Shown here one piece after another: positions 26,321 through 34,515 of a stretch of DNA of 64,000 bases. The notes beneath the pieces are model-generated. The model searched no databases. It saw only the letters and a list, made by a program, of their open reading frames with translations, and had not been told where the DNA came from. A program made the translations under genes and the position numbers. The DNA is taken from positions 2,480,001-2,544,000 of the forward strand of contig NZ_CP112866.1 of the NCBI RefSeq assembly GCF_026410085.1, given 5' to 3'. The stretch comes from Pseudomonas quebecensis (GTDB lineage Bacteria; Pseudomonadota; Gammaproteobacteria; Pseudomonadales; Pseudomonadaceae). How positions within the stretch are numbered: position 1 is the first letter of the stretch; each line of letters opens with the position of its first letter.

Positions 26321-26916
26321 ACGACGCCGCAGCCAGCCCGATTCGCGGGATTGAAGCCATTGTCGTCGGCGCGTCTGCCGGTGGCGTGGAGGCGTTGCTG
26401 AGTATTTTCGGCGAACTGCCCCAAGGCTTCGCGCTGCCCATCATTGCGGTGCTGCACTTGCCGGATGAGCGCCGCAGTCAACTGGCGGAAGTGTTCGCGC
26501 GGCGGCTGCGTATCCCAGTGCGCGAGGCCCGCGACAAAGAAGCCATCGAGGCCGGCACGTTGTACTTCGCCGGTCCCGGCTACCACCTGTCGGTGGAGCA
26601 GGACCGCAGCCTGTCCCTGAGCCAGGAAGAACGCGTGCATCACTCGCGCCCGTCCATCGATTTTCTGTTCACCTCGGCGGCGGACGCGTATGGCTCCGGC
26701 CTGCTGGCGATCCTGCTCACCGGCGCCAACCAGGACGGCGCACGCGGCCTGGCCTACGTTAAACAGCAGCACGGCATCACCGTTGTACAGGACCCTGCGG
26801 AAGCACGCGTGGACGTCATGCCCCGTGCAGCCCTGGCGTTGCAGACACCTGACCATATTCTGACTCTGGGCCGGATTGGCTCATTGCTGGTTTTGCTGGA
26901 ATCTACCCCATGTTAA
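26317..26916 (+). CDS. CheB-type protein-glutamate methylesterase without receiver domain
   Basis: A 199-residue catalytic CheB domain. The Ser-His-Asp triad is visible: Ser20 in VGASAGGVEAL, His47 in AVLHLPDE and Asp140 in TGANQDGA; the PGYHL motif (about 87-91) is also present. Canonical CheB has an N-terminal receiver that restrains activity, and it is absent here, so control must come from elsewhere. The start ATG overlaps the cheR stop (ATGA), and an upstream in-frame extension inside cheR is rejected. It overlaps the receiver-kinase gene by 7 bases. Together with CheR it should set the methylation level of a partner, probably the CHASE3 kinase. Confidence 0.93.
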   Translation: MNDAAASPIRGIEAIVVGASAGGVEALLSIFGELPQGFALPIIAVLHLPDERRSQLAEVFARRLRIPVREARDKEAIEAGTLYFAGPGYHLSVEQDRSLSLSQEERVHHSRPSIDFLFTSAADAYGSGLLAILLTGANQDGARGLAYVKQQHGITVVQDPAEARVDVMPRAALALQTPDHILTLGRIGSLLVLLESTPC

Positions 26917-28103
26917 GTACCGTCCAGGCCAAGCTGCTGATCGTCGACGATCTGCCGGAAAACCTGCTCGCCCTCGAAGCGTTGATCAAACGCGAGGATC
27001 GCCAGGTCTTCAAGGCATTGAGCGCCGACGAAGCGTTGTCCCTGTTGCTCGAGCATGAGTTCGCCATGGCGATTCTCGATGTACAGATGCCCGGCATGAA
27101 TGGTTTTGAATTGGCCGAGCTGATGCGCGGCACCGAGAAGACCAAGAACATTCCCATCGTGTTTGTGAGTGCCGCCGGGCGCGAACTGAACTACGCGTTC
27201 AAGGGCTATGAAAGCGGCGCCGTGGACTTTTTGCACAAGCCGCTGGATATCCATGCGGTCAAGAGCAAGGTCAACGTGTTTGTCGACCTGTATCGCCAGA
27301 GCAAGGCGATGAAACTGCAGGTTGAAGAGCTGGAGCGCAGCCGCCGCGAGCAGGAGCTGTTGCTCAACCGCCTGCAGGCCACCCAGGCCGAGCTGGAGCA
27401 GGCGGTGCGCATGCGCGATGACTTTATGTCGATCGTCGCCCATGAGGTACGCACCCCGCTCAACGGGCTGATCCTGGAGACCCAGCTGCGCAAGATGCAC
27501 CTGGCGCGGGACAACGCTGCCGCATTCACCCTAGACAAGATGCACGCCATGGTCGACCGCGATGAGCGTCAGATCCGCAGCCTGATCCGTTTGATCGAAG
27601 ACATGCTCGATGTGTCGCGCATTCGCACCGGCAAGTTGTCGATCCGCCCGGCGCGTTTCGACCTGGCGCAACTGGTCAGCAACCTGGTGGAAAACTTCGC
27701 GCCGCAAGTGGCCGCCGCCGAATCGTCCATGCAGCTGTCGGCCGAAGGGCCGGTGGTGGGCAACTGGGATGAGTTCCGTATCGAGCAGGTGATCACCAAT
27801 CTGCTCACCAATGCGCTGCGCTACGGGGCCAAGAGCCCGGTGGATGTGCGGGTGTATCGCGACCACGGCGAAGCGCGGGTCGAAGTGCGCGACCGAGGGA
27901 TCGGCATCAGCGAGGAAAACCAGAAGCGCATCTTCCAGCAATTCGAGCGCGTCTCCGCCAGCCAGGTAGCGGCGGGGCTGGGCCTTGGATTGTTCATCTC
28001 AGAGCAGATCGTCGCGGCCCATGGCGGCACCATCGAAGTCGAGAGCCGGATAGGCGAGGGCGCCCTGTTTCGGGTGTGCCTGCCCCTTGAACCCACGGCG
28101 TGA
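26910..28103 (+). CDS. Receiver-histidine kinase fusion protein
   Basis: A 397-residue soluble protein. The N-terminal receiver (about 8-125) has LIVDDLPEN, phospho-acceptor Asp in AILDVQMPGMNG and lysine in FLHKPLD. A coiled coil leads to HisKA (SIVAHEVRTPLNG) and HATPase (NLLTNALRYG, DRGIGI, GLGLGLFIS). This arrangement, receiver before kinase, suits a relay in which the upstream CHASE3 kinase phosphorylates the receiver and tunes the second kinase. It overlaps cheB by 7 bases. No membrane segment is seen. The next gene is a lone receiver which is the most likely phosphate acceptor. Confidence 0.93.
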   Translation: MLSTVQAKLLIVDDLPENLLALEALIKREDRQVFKALSADEALSLLLEHEFAMAILDVQMPGMNGFELAELMRGTEKTKNIPIVFVSAAGRELNYAFKGYESGAVDFLHKPLDIHAVKSKVNVFVDLYRQSKAMKLQVEELERSRREQELLLNRLQATQAELEQAVRMRDDFMSIVAHEVRTPLNGLILETQLRKMHLARDNAAAFTLDKMHAMVDRDERQIRSLIRLIEDMLDVSRIRTGKLSIRPARFDLAQLVSNLVENFAPQVAAAESSMQLSAEGPVVGNWDEFRIEQVITNLLTNALRYGAKSPVDVRVYRDHGEARVEVRDRGIGISEENQKRIFQQFERVSASQVAAGLGLGLFISEQIVAAHGGTIEVESRIGEGALFRVCLPLEPTA

Positions 28104-28182
28104 AATCAATCGTCACCTCGACGCAACCTTCTGCGTGACCCTATGGTCGTAGTTGCAGCAATTGACCGGACAAAGGCTTCCC

Positions 28183-28560
28183 ATGAGTGAAGATGCACAA
28201 GATGTCGTACTGATCGTCGAAGACGACGAATCCATTATGTTTGTGTTGGGTGAGTACCTGGCGGGCCTGGGTTACCGGGTCTTGAAGGCGATCAATGGTG
28301 AACAGGCCTTCGAAATCCTGGCCACCAAACCGCACTTGGACCTGATGGTCACCGATTACCGCCTGCCGGGTGGCATTTCCGGTGTGCAGATCGCCGAGCC
28401 GGCGTTAAAGCTGCGGCCGGAGTTGAAAGTCATCTTCATCAGCGGCTACCCCCAGGAAATCCACGACTGCAACAGCCCGATCACGCGCAATGCGCCGGTG
28501 CTGGCCAAGCCGTTCGATCTGGATACGCTGCAGGAACATATCCAGCGCCTGCTGGCGTGA
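28183..28560 (+). CDS. Single-domain response regulator receiver
   Basis: A 125-residue receiver with LIVEDDESI, phospho-acceptor Asp in MVTDYRLPGGISG, ISGYPQEIH and AKPFD. No output domain. It is the last gene of the + strand signalling operon, 79 bases after the receiver-kinase stop, with AAAGG 7 bases before its ATG (28183). It would act as an endpoint or phosphate sink. It converges on the toxin-like gene; the 308-base gap has no coding capacity I trust. Confidence 0.9.
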   Translation: MSEDAQDVVLIVEDDESIMFVLGEYLAGLGYRVLKAINGEQAFEILATKPHLDLMVTDYRLPGGISGVQIAEPALKLRPELKVIFISGYPQEIHDCNSPITRNAPVLAKPFDLDTLQEHIQRLLA

Positions 28561-28868
28561 GTGGTGCGGCGCTTGTCAGGCGCCGCTAATGCCAACGGTT
28601 CAGTAAATTCAAGACGATTGAAAATCGGCCGACGGATTTCTTCTGCTGAAATTCGGCGCGGTTGCTGGCCACTATCCTGCAACGAGACCTCTACACGCCG
28701 CATGGCAGCGTACTGTGCTACAAGCACGCCATCGCAAATTTCAAGGGCTCCCGGGCGCTGCAAAAACGTTGCGCGCCTGACAGTTTTTTGTGGTGAGCAA
28801 GCCGGTTCACCACCACAAAACTCTCATTTCCCCAGGTTAGGTATCACTGAAGATAGGTATACCTATGC
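28561..28868. other. Non-coding gap between the signalling operon and the toxin-like gene
   Basis: No credible gene. It contains a 7-base GC hairpin (GCGGCGC 28566-28572 with GCGCCGC 28580-28586, no T run) right after the receiver gene, and an A+T-ended dyad at 28786-28820. The sequence is more A+T-rich than the operon before it, like the toxin-like gene that follows. Confidence 0.6.
28786..28820. repeat. TTTTGTGGTG / CACCACAAAA inverted repeat
   Basis: A perfect 10-base inverted repeat with a 15-base centre lies 49 bases beyond the stop codon of the toxin-like gene. The T's are at the outside of the stem, so it could act as a weak terminator in either direction or as a protein site. Confidence 0.45.
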
Positions 28869-31800
28869 TCAGGCAAGCACGCCCCTGATGCTGGATTCCA
28901 GGGTGCTGGAGGGTGTGAACACTATGTCAAAGCCCGCGCCCGTGTCCATGAACTCTCGAATGCCCGCCTGTTGCTCCGCGCCAAGTGGGTAGACGTTGGC
29001 TTTACCTGCGGTGTTGGGCACCTGTTTTGTACCACCAAGGGCGTGATCCAGTGCATGTGAGTTTGACTGATAGAGGTGCAGTTGGCCGTCCGGGGCTTTC
29101 TGAAGGTAGACGGCATGAACAATTTTATCTTTGTTGTAGCCGCCTCGACTCACAAAGGTCATGACGCCTGATTCGTTGATATGGGCGGCATTGAAACTAG
29201 TTTTGCGCGTGCCGGGGCCAATTTTCATGACCTGGTTATAGCGCTCCGATCCGCCATTGAGGACTTCGGGGATGATCTTGTTGAATGCGGTGTCGGTGAT
29301 TTTTTTGTCGGCTTGAGCAGTGCGCAAGGCGGTGGCGTAACAGATATCCAACTGAGGCTCTTTATCCAACTTTTTGAACAACGCGACCAGATTGTCACTC
29401 AGCTCTGCACTGGAAAGCACTTTGGGTTCGAAACCCTTGAGTGCCGGGCCGAAGGGCTGCCGCGTCGCTGGGTTAAAGGCATGCCAGTTGCCCGTCTTTT
29501 CATCCAGCCGGGCAAATAGCGCCAGCTCGTCGATTGCGTTGGACGATTTGATCCCACCCTGGGCGATCCCCGGCGTCTTTGTGAGGGCCACGGCGTCAAC
29601 TTTGGTCAGGGCCGCGCGCAGTTGCTTGAAGCCTGTGCGTGTGGCTTCGTATCCACGTCGCACCGATTTGACTGCTCCTCGGGCCAGATCCGCCACGCCG
29701 TCCAGCGGGTTGATCGCCCCGATAGCGGCGCGGCCGATAATTCCGGTGAGTCTGGACGCTTTGCTCAACCCACTGGCCGCACTACGCAGCACTTTTGCGC
29801 CCTTGCCTACAACGCCGGTGCCGGCCGTCAAAAAGCCCAACGCATCAAAGGCCAGGTCCGTGATTCCGCCGCCGATGTCACCTTTTGAAAAACTGACGAT
29901 CGCCGAATAAAAGGGGATCAGGTTAAGTACAGCTTCCTGGATTTGTTTGTAGGTAGGCACTTCCTGGTCAAAGGTGGTCAGCACCTGGCCTTGTTGCTGG
30001 ATTTTATTGACCAGCCCCAGTTCCTGCGTGACCGTGCGCGCAATCGCCTTGGTTCGGTTACTGTTAAAACTCTGTGGCGTTCGCTCGTCAGGCGGGGTTT
30101 CCTCGGTCAGGCCTGGAGCGCTGTCGAGGCCATCGGCCGATAGCTTTACCGGCACCATGTCGTAATGAAAGTGCGTGTGGACCGGGGGTTGCCGTCCAGG
30201 CTCGAACAATCCCAAGTCGGGGCGCTGTTTGATTGTCCCATCTACGTTGATCTGGTAGTGCCGAGTGTGCGCATTGCGTGTAGTACGGAAGATCAACTCC
30301 GTGGGTTCGGGTTCGTTCGAAGCGCCGTTACCTACTCGCCGGGTAGCCCCGCCGAAGTTGTCCTGCCTGACGCCGACCTCCCGGAATACGCTCAGCGCGC
30401 CATATTGAAGGTCTTTTTGTTCCTCGAGCGGCAATTGCGAGAGGTTGAAGTTGATACCGACTTCGACGCTTTTTTCCATTCCCTTCGCATAAGTTGAAAT
30501 GTCCTGCCTGAACGCGCCGATGAGGTCAGGCCCGTCCTTCAACTTACTGGCCACGTCAGCAATATCCAGCTTGTCGCTGAGCGAGACCCAGCGGTAGTCG
30601 GAGCCCGACGTTTGAGTAATTGTCTGCTGAGCCGAAATGAACGGATAGAAACGACCAGCCTTGAAGTTATCGAGCCCGGAAGATTTTCCGGGCAACGAGA
30701 ACAACCGCTCCTTCAGATAGAGGTCCTTGATTGAGTATGGCCCCGGAAAATCCACATGTGCCGGGGAGATCTGGATGACCTTCGCTTCCAGGTCGACATC
30801 CGGGCCTAATGTCGCTCTCAAATAGTCATCCGTTCGTTTGTGTAAATCAGGCACATCGCTGCTACGGGCCTCGGACGCCTGCTTCAATGCTCGGATCTGC
30901 TCATTGAAGGCGCTGCGCACCCGTTGCATCTGCCCATCGTTATACACATCGTGCGGGTTCGATTCGATCACGCCATTGGCCACGCCCCAGTCCTTGAGCG
31001 CAGTGTTCTGCGCCTCCCATTCGACCTTGCGTTGCGTTTGCGTGACAGGCGCCGTGCTCGCCCAAGTCATCACCTGGGAGTAGGACATGTCTGCTGTTGC
31101 ACCGGGCGTTGCAGATTCGATACGCGCCACGGCGGTGGCGAAACTGACCCAGCCATGTGAGCCGTAGAGCAGTTGCTCGGGGAGCCCCTTGACCAGAAAC
31201 TCCGGGGCCCTTGATGACAGCAACAGATGCGCCTGTAAGCGCGCCTTCTCGGGCGAGGACGAGCGACCGGTGGTTTCCAGGTGTTCGGCCAGACGCGTGA
31301 CGACCTGCGAAGCGGGCCTGCCCCAGTGGTGATCGCCGGCCAGGTTGAAGCCGGCCACCCGGGTTCGGGTTGACGGCGTGTTAGGCGCGGGGGCGTCCGT
31401 ATCCTGGCTTAAGGCCGCCAATAGCCAGTCATTAACGCTGCCTTTGATCGAGTTGGCCTCGAACCTGGCTTGGATAGCCAGGCCAAGCGCCTGTCCCTTG
31501 GGCGATTGAATCAGTCTGTCGAGAACTCGGCGGGGATTGGCCAGTTGCGAGGGTTCCAATGAAGCGCCGTGCAGCAAGTACTCAAGAACGTTCTTGTAGG
31601 GGCTTACATCCAGATCACCCACGGTAGCGTGCCGCAGCATACTGCGCAGTGTCAGTTGGCTCTGCTCGTCAAGAGGCATGGGCCAAGACAACGCGCCGCT
31701 GTAGTCACCAAGCGCCGGGCCTTTCTCCAGCGTCTTGGGCAGCGCGTCCAAGAGGTTTTGCACTTGCTCGGCGTTGGTGGGAAGGTCCCAGCCATTTTGC

Positions 31801-32711
31801 AGGATGTAATCGTTGAGGCTGACCTTCGCGCCAGCCTGCGTGGCGAATGCCTGCGCCCAGGAAGAGTCGGGATGGATGTCAAGTCGGGTGCGCTGCAGAT
31901 AATCAACAATTTCGTCACTCAAGACACTGCCCGAGTCCAGGCCCCTGCCGAGGTGGCGCAACTCGCCCAGCAGGAAGTACAGGTTGCTGTTGTCGCCCCG
32001 TACCCGTTTCTGTTCATTGAGCGCTTCGTCGCTGCGTGCGGCATAGAAAGCCGGGTCGCGGTCCCAATCCACACTCATGAAGGTCAGATCACGCTCCAGA
32101 CGCACGGCTTGCTCTTGCGCTTGCGTCGGGTCGTTGGCAGGCGGTTGGAAGTAGAAGGCGCGTACCAGCTTCCACGGCGCGCTGTCGCTGCGCTCGGTCA
32201 GCGGCGGCTTGAAGACGTAGAAGTTGGAAATGGCCCGTCCTGCCATCATCAACGGCCCGCTGACCGTTGCCCAATCCTTGTTTTCCGGACCGACTACGAG
32301 CCGTGGCGGATTAGACCCGCGATTTTTCGGATTGTAGAACACCTGACCGGTATCCGGCTTGATTCTGATGCTGTCAGGGTCTGCGCCCACGCGTCTTATC
32401 CAATCGAGCACCTCGGGGGACTGCATCGCGCTTCCCAATTGCTTCCACCATTGTCCGAACGTCGAGTGCATGGGCATTGCTTCGACCATGATCGCATTGT
32501 CCTTCTCCGGGTCGCCGGCGATCTGGAGCAGCGTTTTGGCATAACGAAAGGCCATTTCGTTGTCGCCGGACACACCCTGCACCCCTTGGGGCGGTTGCCC
32601 AAGGTTCACCTGGGCCGCGCGCCCGACCGGTGGCTCGCGTACAGCGAGCTGCGTTGGGGCTTGAGCCTCGACGGGCTGGGTGAGTAACGTTCGAAGGGAA
32701 GAGATCATCAT
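28869..32711 (-). CDS. Large toxin-like protein with a candidate C-terminal cysteine hydrolase domain
   Basis: A 1280-residue protein without a signal peptide. It resembles the dermonecrotic-toxin-like (DUF6543-type) proteins of Pseudomonas: a long N-terminal helical region, a hydrophobic glycine-rich stretch near residues 950-1050 (SFSKGDIGGGITDLAFDALG, then AAIGAINPLDGVADLARG) and a distinct C-terminal domain. That tail has Cys in LDICYATALRTAQ (about 1124), His in IVHAVYL (about 1199) and Asn in LYQSNSH (about 1217). The order suits a papain-like or YopT-like hydrolase, an inference from three motifs. ATG at 32711 is used; TTG six bases earlier is possible. The gene is visibly richer in A+T than its neighbours and separates two signalling modules, which suggests acquisition. 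No immunity or secretion gene is adjacent. Confidence 0.7.
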   Translation of the reverse strand: MMISSLRTLLTQPVEAQAPTQLAVREPPVGRAAQVNLGQPPQGVQGVSGDNEMAFRYAKTLLQIAGDPEKDNAIMVEAMPMHSTFGQWWKQLGSAMQSPEVLDWIRRVGADPDSIRIKPDTGQVFYNPKNRGSNPPRLVVGPENKDWATVSGPLMMAGRAISNFYVFKPPLTERSDSAPWKLVRAFYFQPPANDPTQAQEQAVRLERDLTFMSVDWDRDPAFYAARSDEALNEQKRVRGDNSNLYFLLGELRHLGRGLDSGSVLSDEIVDYLQRTRLDIHPDSSWAQAFATQAGAKVSLNDYILQNGWDLPTNAEQVQNLLDALPKTLEKGPALGDYSGALSWPMPLDEQSQLTLRSMLRHATVGDLDVSPYKNVLEYLLHGASLEPSQLANPRRVLDRLIQSPKGQALGLAIQARFEANSIKGSVNDWLLAALSQDTDAPAPNTPSTRTRVAGFNLAGDHHWGRPASQVVTRLAEHLETTGRSSSPEKARLQAHLLLSSRAPEFLVKGLPEQLLYGSHGWVSFATAVARIESATPGATADMSYSQVMTWASTAPVTQTQRKVEWEAQNTALKDWGVANGVIESNPHDVYNDGQMQRVRSAFNEQIRALKQASEARSSDVPDLHKRTDDYLRATLGPDVDLEAKVIQISPAHVDFPGPYSIKDLYLKERLFSLPGKSSGLDNFKAGRFYPFISAQQTITQTSGSDYRWVSLSDKLDIADVASKLKDGPDLIGAFRQDISTYAKGMEKSVEVGINFNLSQLPLEEQKDLQYGALSVFREVGVRQDNFGGATRRVGNGASNEPEPTELIFRTTRNAHTRHYQINVDGTIKQRPDLGLFEPGRQPPVHTHFHYDMVPVKLSADGLDSAPGLTEETPPDERTPQSFNSNRTKAIARTVTQELGLVNKIQQQGQVLTTFDQEVPTYKQIQEAVLNLIPFYSAIVSFSKGDIGGGITDLAFDALGFLTAGTGVVGKGAKVLRSAASGLSKASRLTGIIGRAAIGAINPLDGVADLARGAVKSVRRGYEATRTGFKQLRAALTKVDAVALTKTPGIAQGGIKSSNAIDELALFARLDEKTGNWHAFNPATRQPFGPALKGFEPKVLSSAELSDNLVALFKKLDKEPQLDICYATALRTAQADKKITDTAFNKIIPEVLNGGSERYNQVMKIGPGTRKTSFNAAHINESGVMTFVSRGGYNKDKIVHAVYLQKAPDGQLHLYQSNSHALDHALGGTKQVPNTAGKANVYPLGAEQQAGIREFMDTGAGFDIVFTPSSTLESSIRGVLA

Positions 32712-32844
32712 AGGCAAGTAACTCGCTGGCGTTCAGAAATAACTCAGCGCAGAGCGCGCGGACCTATTGCTGAGTAACCGTTACTTGTAGGACCGTTCCA
32801 CGATGCCACGGGTCGAATGTTGCGGCATGTTGACGCTGCGTCGA

Positions 32845-34515
32845 TTACGCCCGGATCATCTCCCGCACCTTGGCCGTCAACAGATCAAACGTGAAGGGCT
32901 TGGCGATCAGTTGCATCCCAGGCTCCAGGAACCCGCCGCGCACCGCCGCATGCTCGGCATAACCGGTAATGAACAGCACCTTGAGGTCTGGCCTGATCTG
33001 CCGGCCGATTTCGGCCAGTTGCCGGCCGTTCATGCCGGGCAGGCCAACGTCGCTGATCAGCAGGTCGATACGCTGGTCCGACTCGATGATCGGCACGGCG
33101 GTGTTGGCATCGCCGGCCTCGACGTAGGCATAGCCCAGTTCCTTGAGTACCGCACTGACCAGCACGCGCACTGCGGCGTCGTCCTCGACGATCAGTACCG
33201 TTTCGCCTTCGTTGGCGAACGGCAGCAGCGTCGGATTGCTCGCTTCATCGGCGACCACTTCGCCGACGAAGCGTGGCAGGAACAGGCTGACTGTGGTGCC
33301 TTTGTCGACTTCGCTGTGAATGATCACGTGACCCCGGGATTGGCGGGCAAAGCCGTAGATCATCGACAGCCCGAGCCCGGTGCCTTGGCCAATCGGCTTG
33401 GTGGTGAAGAACGGATCGAACACCCGGCCCATGACACTTTCGGGGATGCCGCACCCGGTGTCGCTGACGCTCAACTCAACGTAGTCGCCGGGCGTGAGTG
33501 AGCCGTAGGCGGCGGTGAACACGCTGTCGAGGTGGCGGTTGCTGGTTTCCACCGTCAGTCGGCCGCCATTGGGCATGGCATCCCGCGCATTGATCACCAG
33601 GTTGAGCAGGGCGCTCTCCAGCTGGTTGGGGTCGGCTTCGGCGGTCCACAGTTGCTCGCTCAAGCGCATGTTCAGGCTGATGCTTTCGTTAATGCTGCGT
33701 TGCAGCAACTCGCCCATGGAGGTGACCAGTCGATTGATCTGCACCGGTTTGGAATCCAGGGACTGGCGGCGGGAAAACGCCAGGAGCCGGTGGGTCAGCC
33801 CCGCCGCCCGGTTGGCGGAAGTCACGCCCAGGTCGATCAGGCTGTCAAGGTCGTCGAGCTTGCCGCGGGCCACGCGCCGGCGCAGCAATTCCAGGCTGCC
33901 GATAATACCGGTGAGCATGTTGTTGAAGTCATGGGCGATGCCGCCGGTCAACTGACCGACCGCTTCCATCTTCTGGGACTGGCGCAACGCCTCTTCATTG
34001 CTGCGCAACTGCGCGGTACGTTCTTCGACCTGTTGCTCAAGCGTTTCCAGGGTGCGCTGCAGGCGCAGTTCGCTGGCGCTGAGGTCGATCAAGCGATCGC
34101 GGGCCTCGTACTGGCGGCGTCGCCCACGCAGGGCTGCGCTGACCAGGCTGATCAACGTTACCGGATGGAACGGCCGCTCGAGGAAGGTCACGTTACCCAG
34201 CAAGCCACTGAGGTCCGACGAACCGTTCTGCTCGCTGCCGCCGTGGTGAGTCAGCAGTACGATGGGCAGGTCCGACCACGCCGGTTGACGATGCAAGTGC
34301 TCCAGCAATGGCTCCAGATCGACCCCCCGCAAGGCTTCGGCGGCGATGATCAACAGGCCGGCACCTTCTTCCAGGGCCTCGCACAGCGCCATGAGATTGC
34401 TGGCAATGATGCCGCTGTAGCCGGCTTCGTTGAGCATCATCAGCGCCAAGGTGCCGTCGCGGCCCAGAGGCGCCAGAACGATAGCGCGCTCGGAGGCGGG
34501 TGCCAGGGCCGTCAC
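32845..34515 (-). CDS. Hybrid sensor histidine kinase with degenerate N-terminal receiver
   Basis: A 556-residue soluble kinase. The first 130 residues have a receiver fold pattern (SDLPIVLLTHHGG, FLERPFHP) but the acidic pair and the phospho-acceptor Asp are missing (the region reads LLIIAAEALRG), so it is a pseudo-receiver. A coiled coil leads to HisKA (GGIAHDFNNMLTG), HATPase (LVINARDAMPNGG, DTGCGIP, GQGTGLGLSM) and a true receiver (IVEDDAAV, LISDVGLPGMNG, AKPF). It overlaps the kaiC stop by 4 bases (ATGA), so the two are co-translated; the pseudo-receiver is the natural docking place for KaiC, by analogy with SasA/KaiC, which is inference. Confidence 0.93.
   Translation of the reverse strand: MTALAPASERAIVLAPLGRDGTLALMMLNEAGYSGIIASNLMALCEALEEGAGLLIIAAEALRGVDLEPLLEHLHRQPAWSDLPIVLLTHHGGSEQNGSSDLSGLLGNVTFLERPFHPVTLISLVSAALRGRRRQYEARDRLIDLSASELRLQRTLETLEQQVEERTAQLRSNEEALRQSQKMEAVGQLTGGIAHDFNNMLTGIIGSLELLRRRVARGKLDDLDSLIDLGVTSANRAAGLTHRLLAFSRRQSLDSKPVQINRLVTSMGELLQRSINESISLNMRLSEQLWTAEADPNQLESALLNLVINARDAMPNGGRLTVETSNRHLDSVFTAAYGSLTPGDYVELSVSDTGCGIPESVMGRVFDPFFTTKPIGQGTGLGLSMIYGFARQSRGHVIIHSEVDKGTTVSLFLPRFVGEVVADEASNPTLLPFANEGETVLIVEDDAAVRVLVSAVLKELGYAYVEAGDANTAVPIIESDQRIDLLISDVGLPGMNGRQLAEIGRQIRPDLKVLFITGYAEHAAVRGGFLEPGMQLIAKPFTFDLLTAKVREMIRA

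Noticed and set aside
28566..28586. GCGGCGC/GCGCCGC hairpin as a terminator of the signalling operon
   Set aside because: Short stem and no T run; kept only as a note in the non-coding gap.
28869..32711. A polymorphic toxin with an adjacent immunity gene, or a type VI secretion cargo
   Set aside because: No small gene follows the toxin-like gene on its strand, and no VgrG, Hcp, PAAR or Rhs gene is present in the window.
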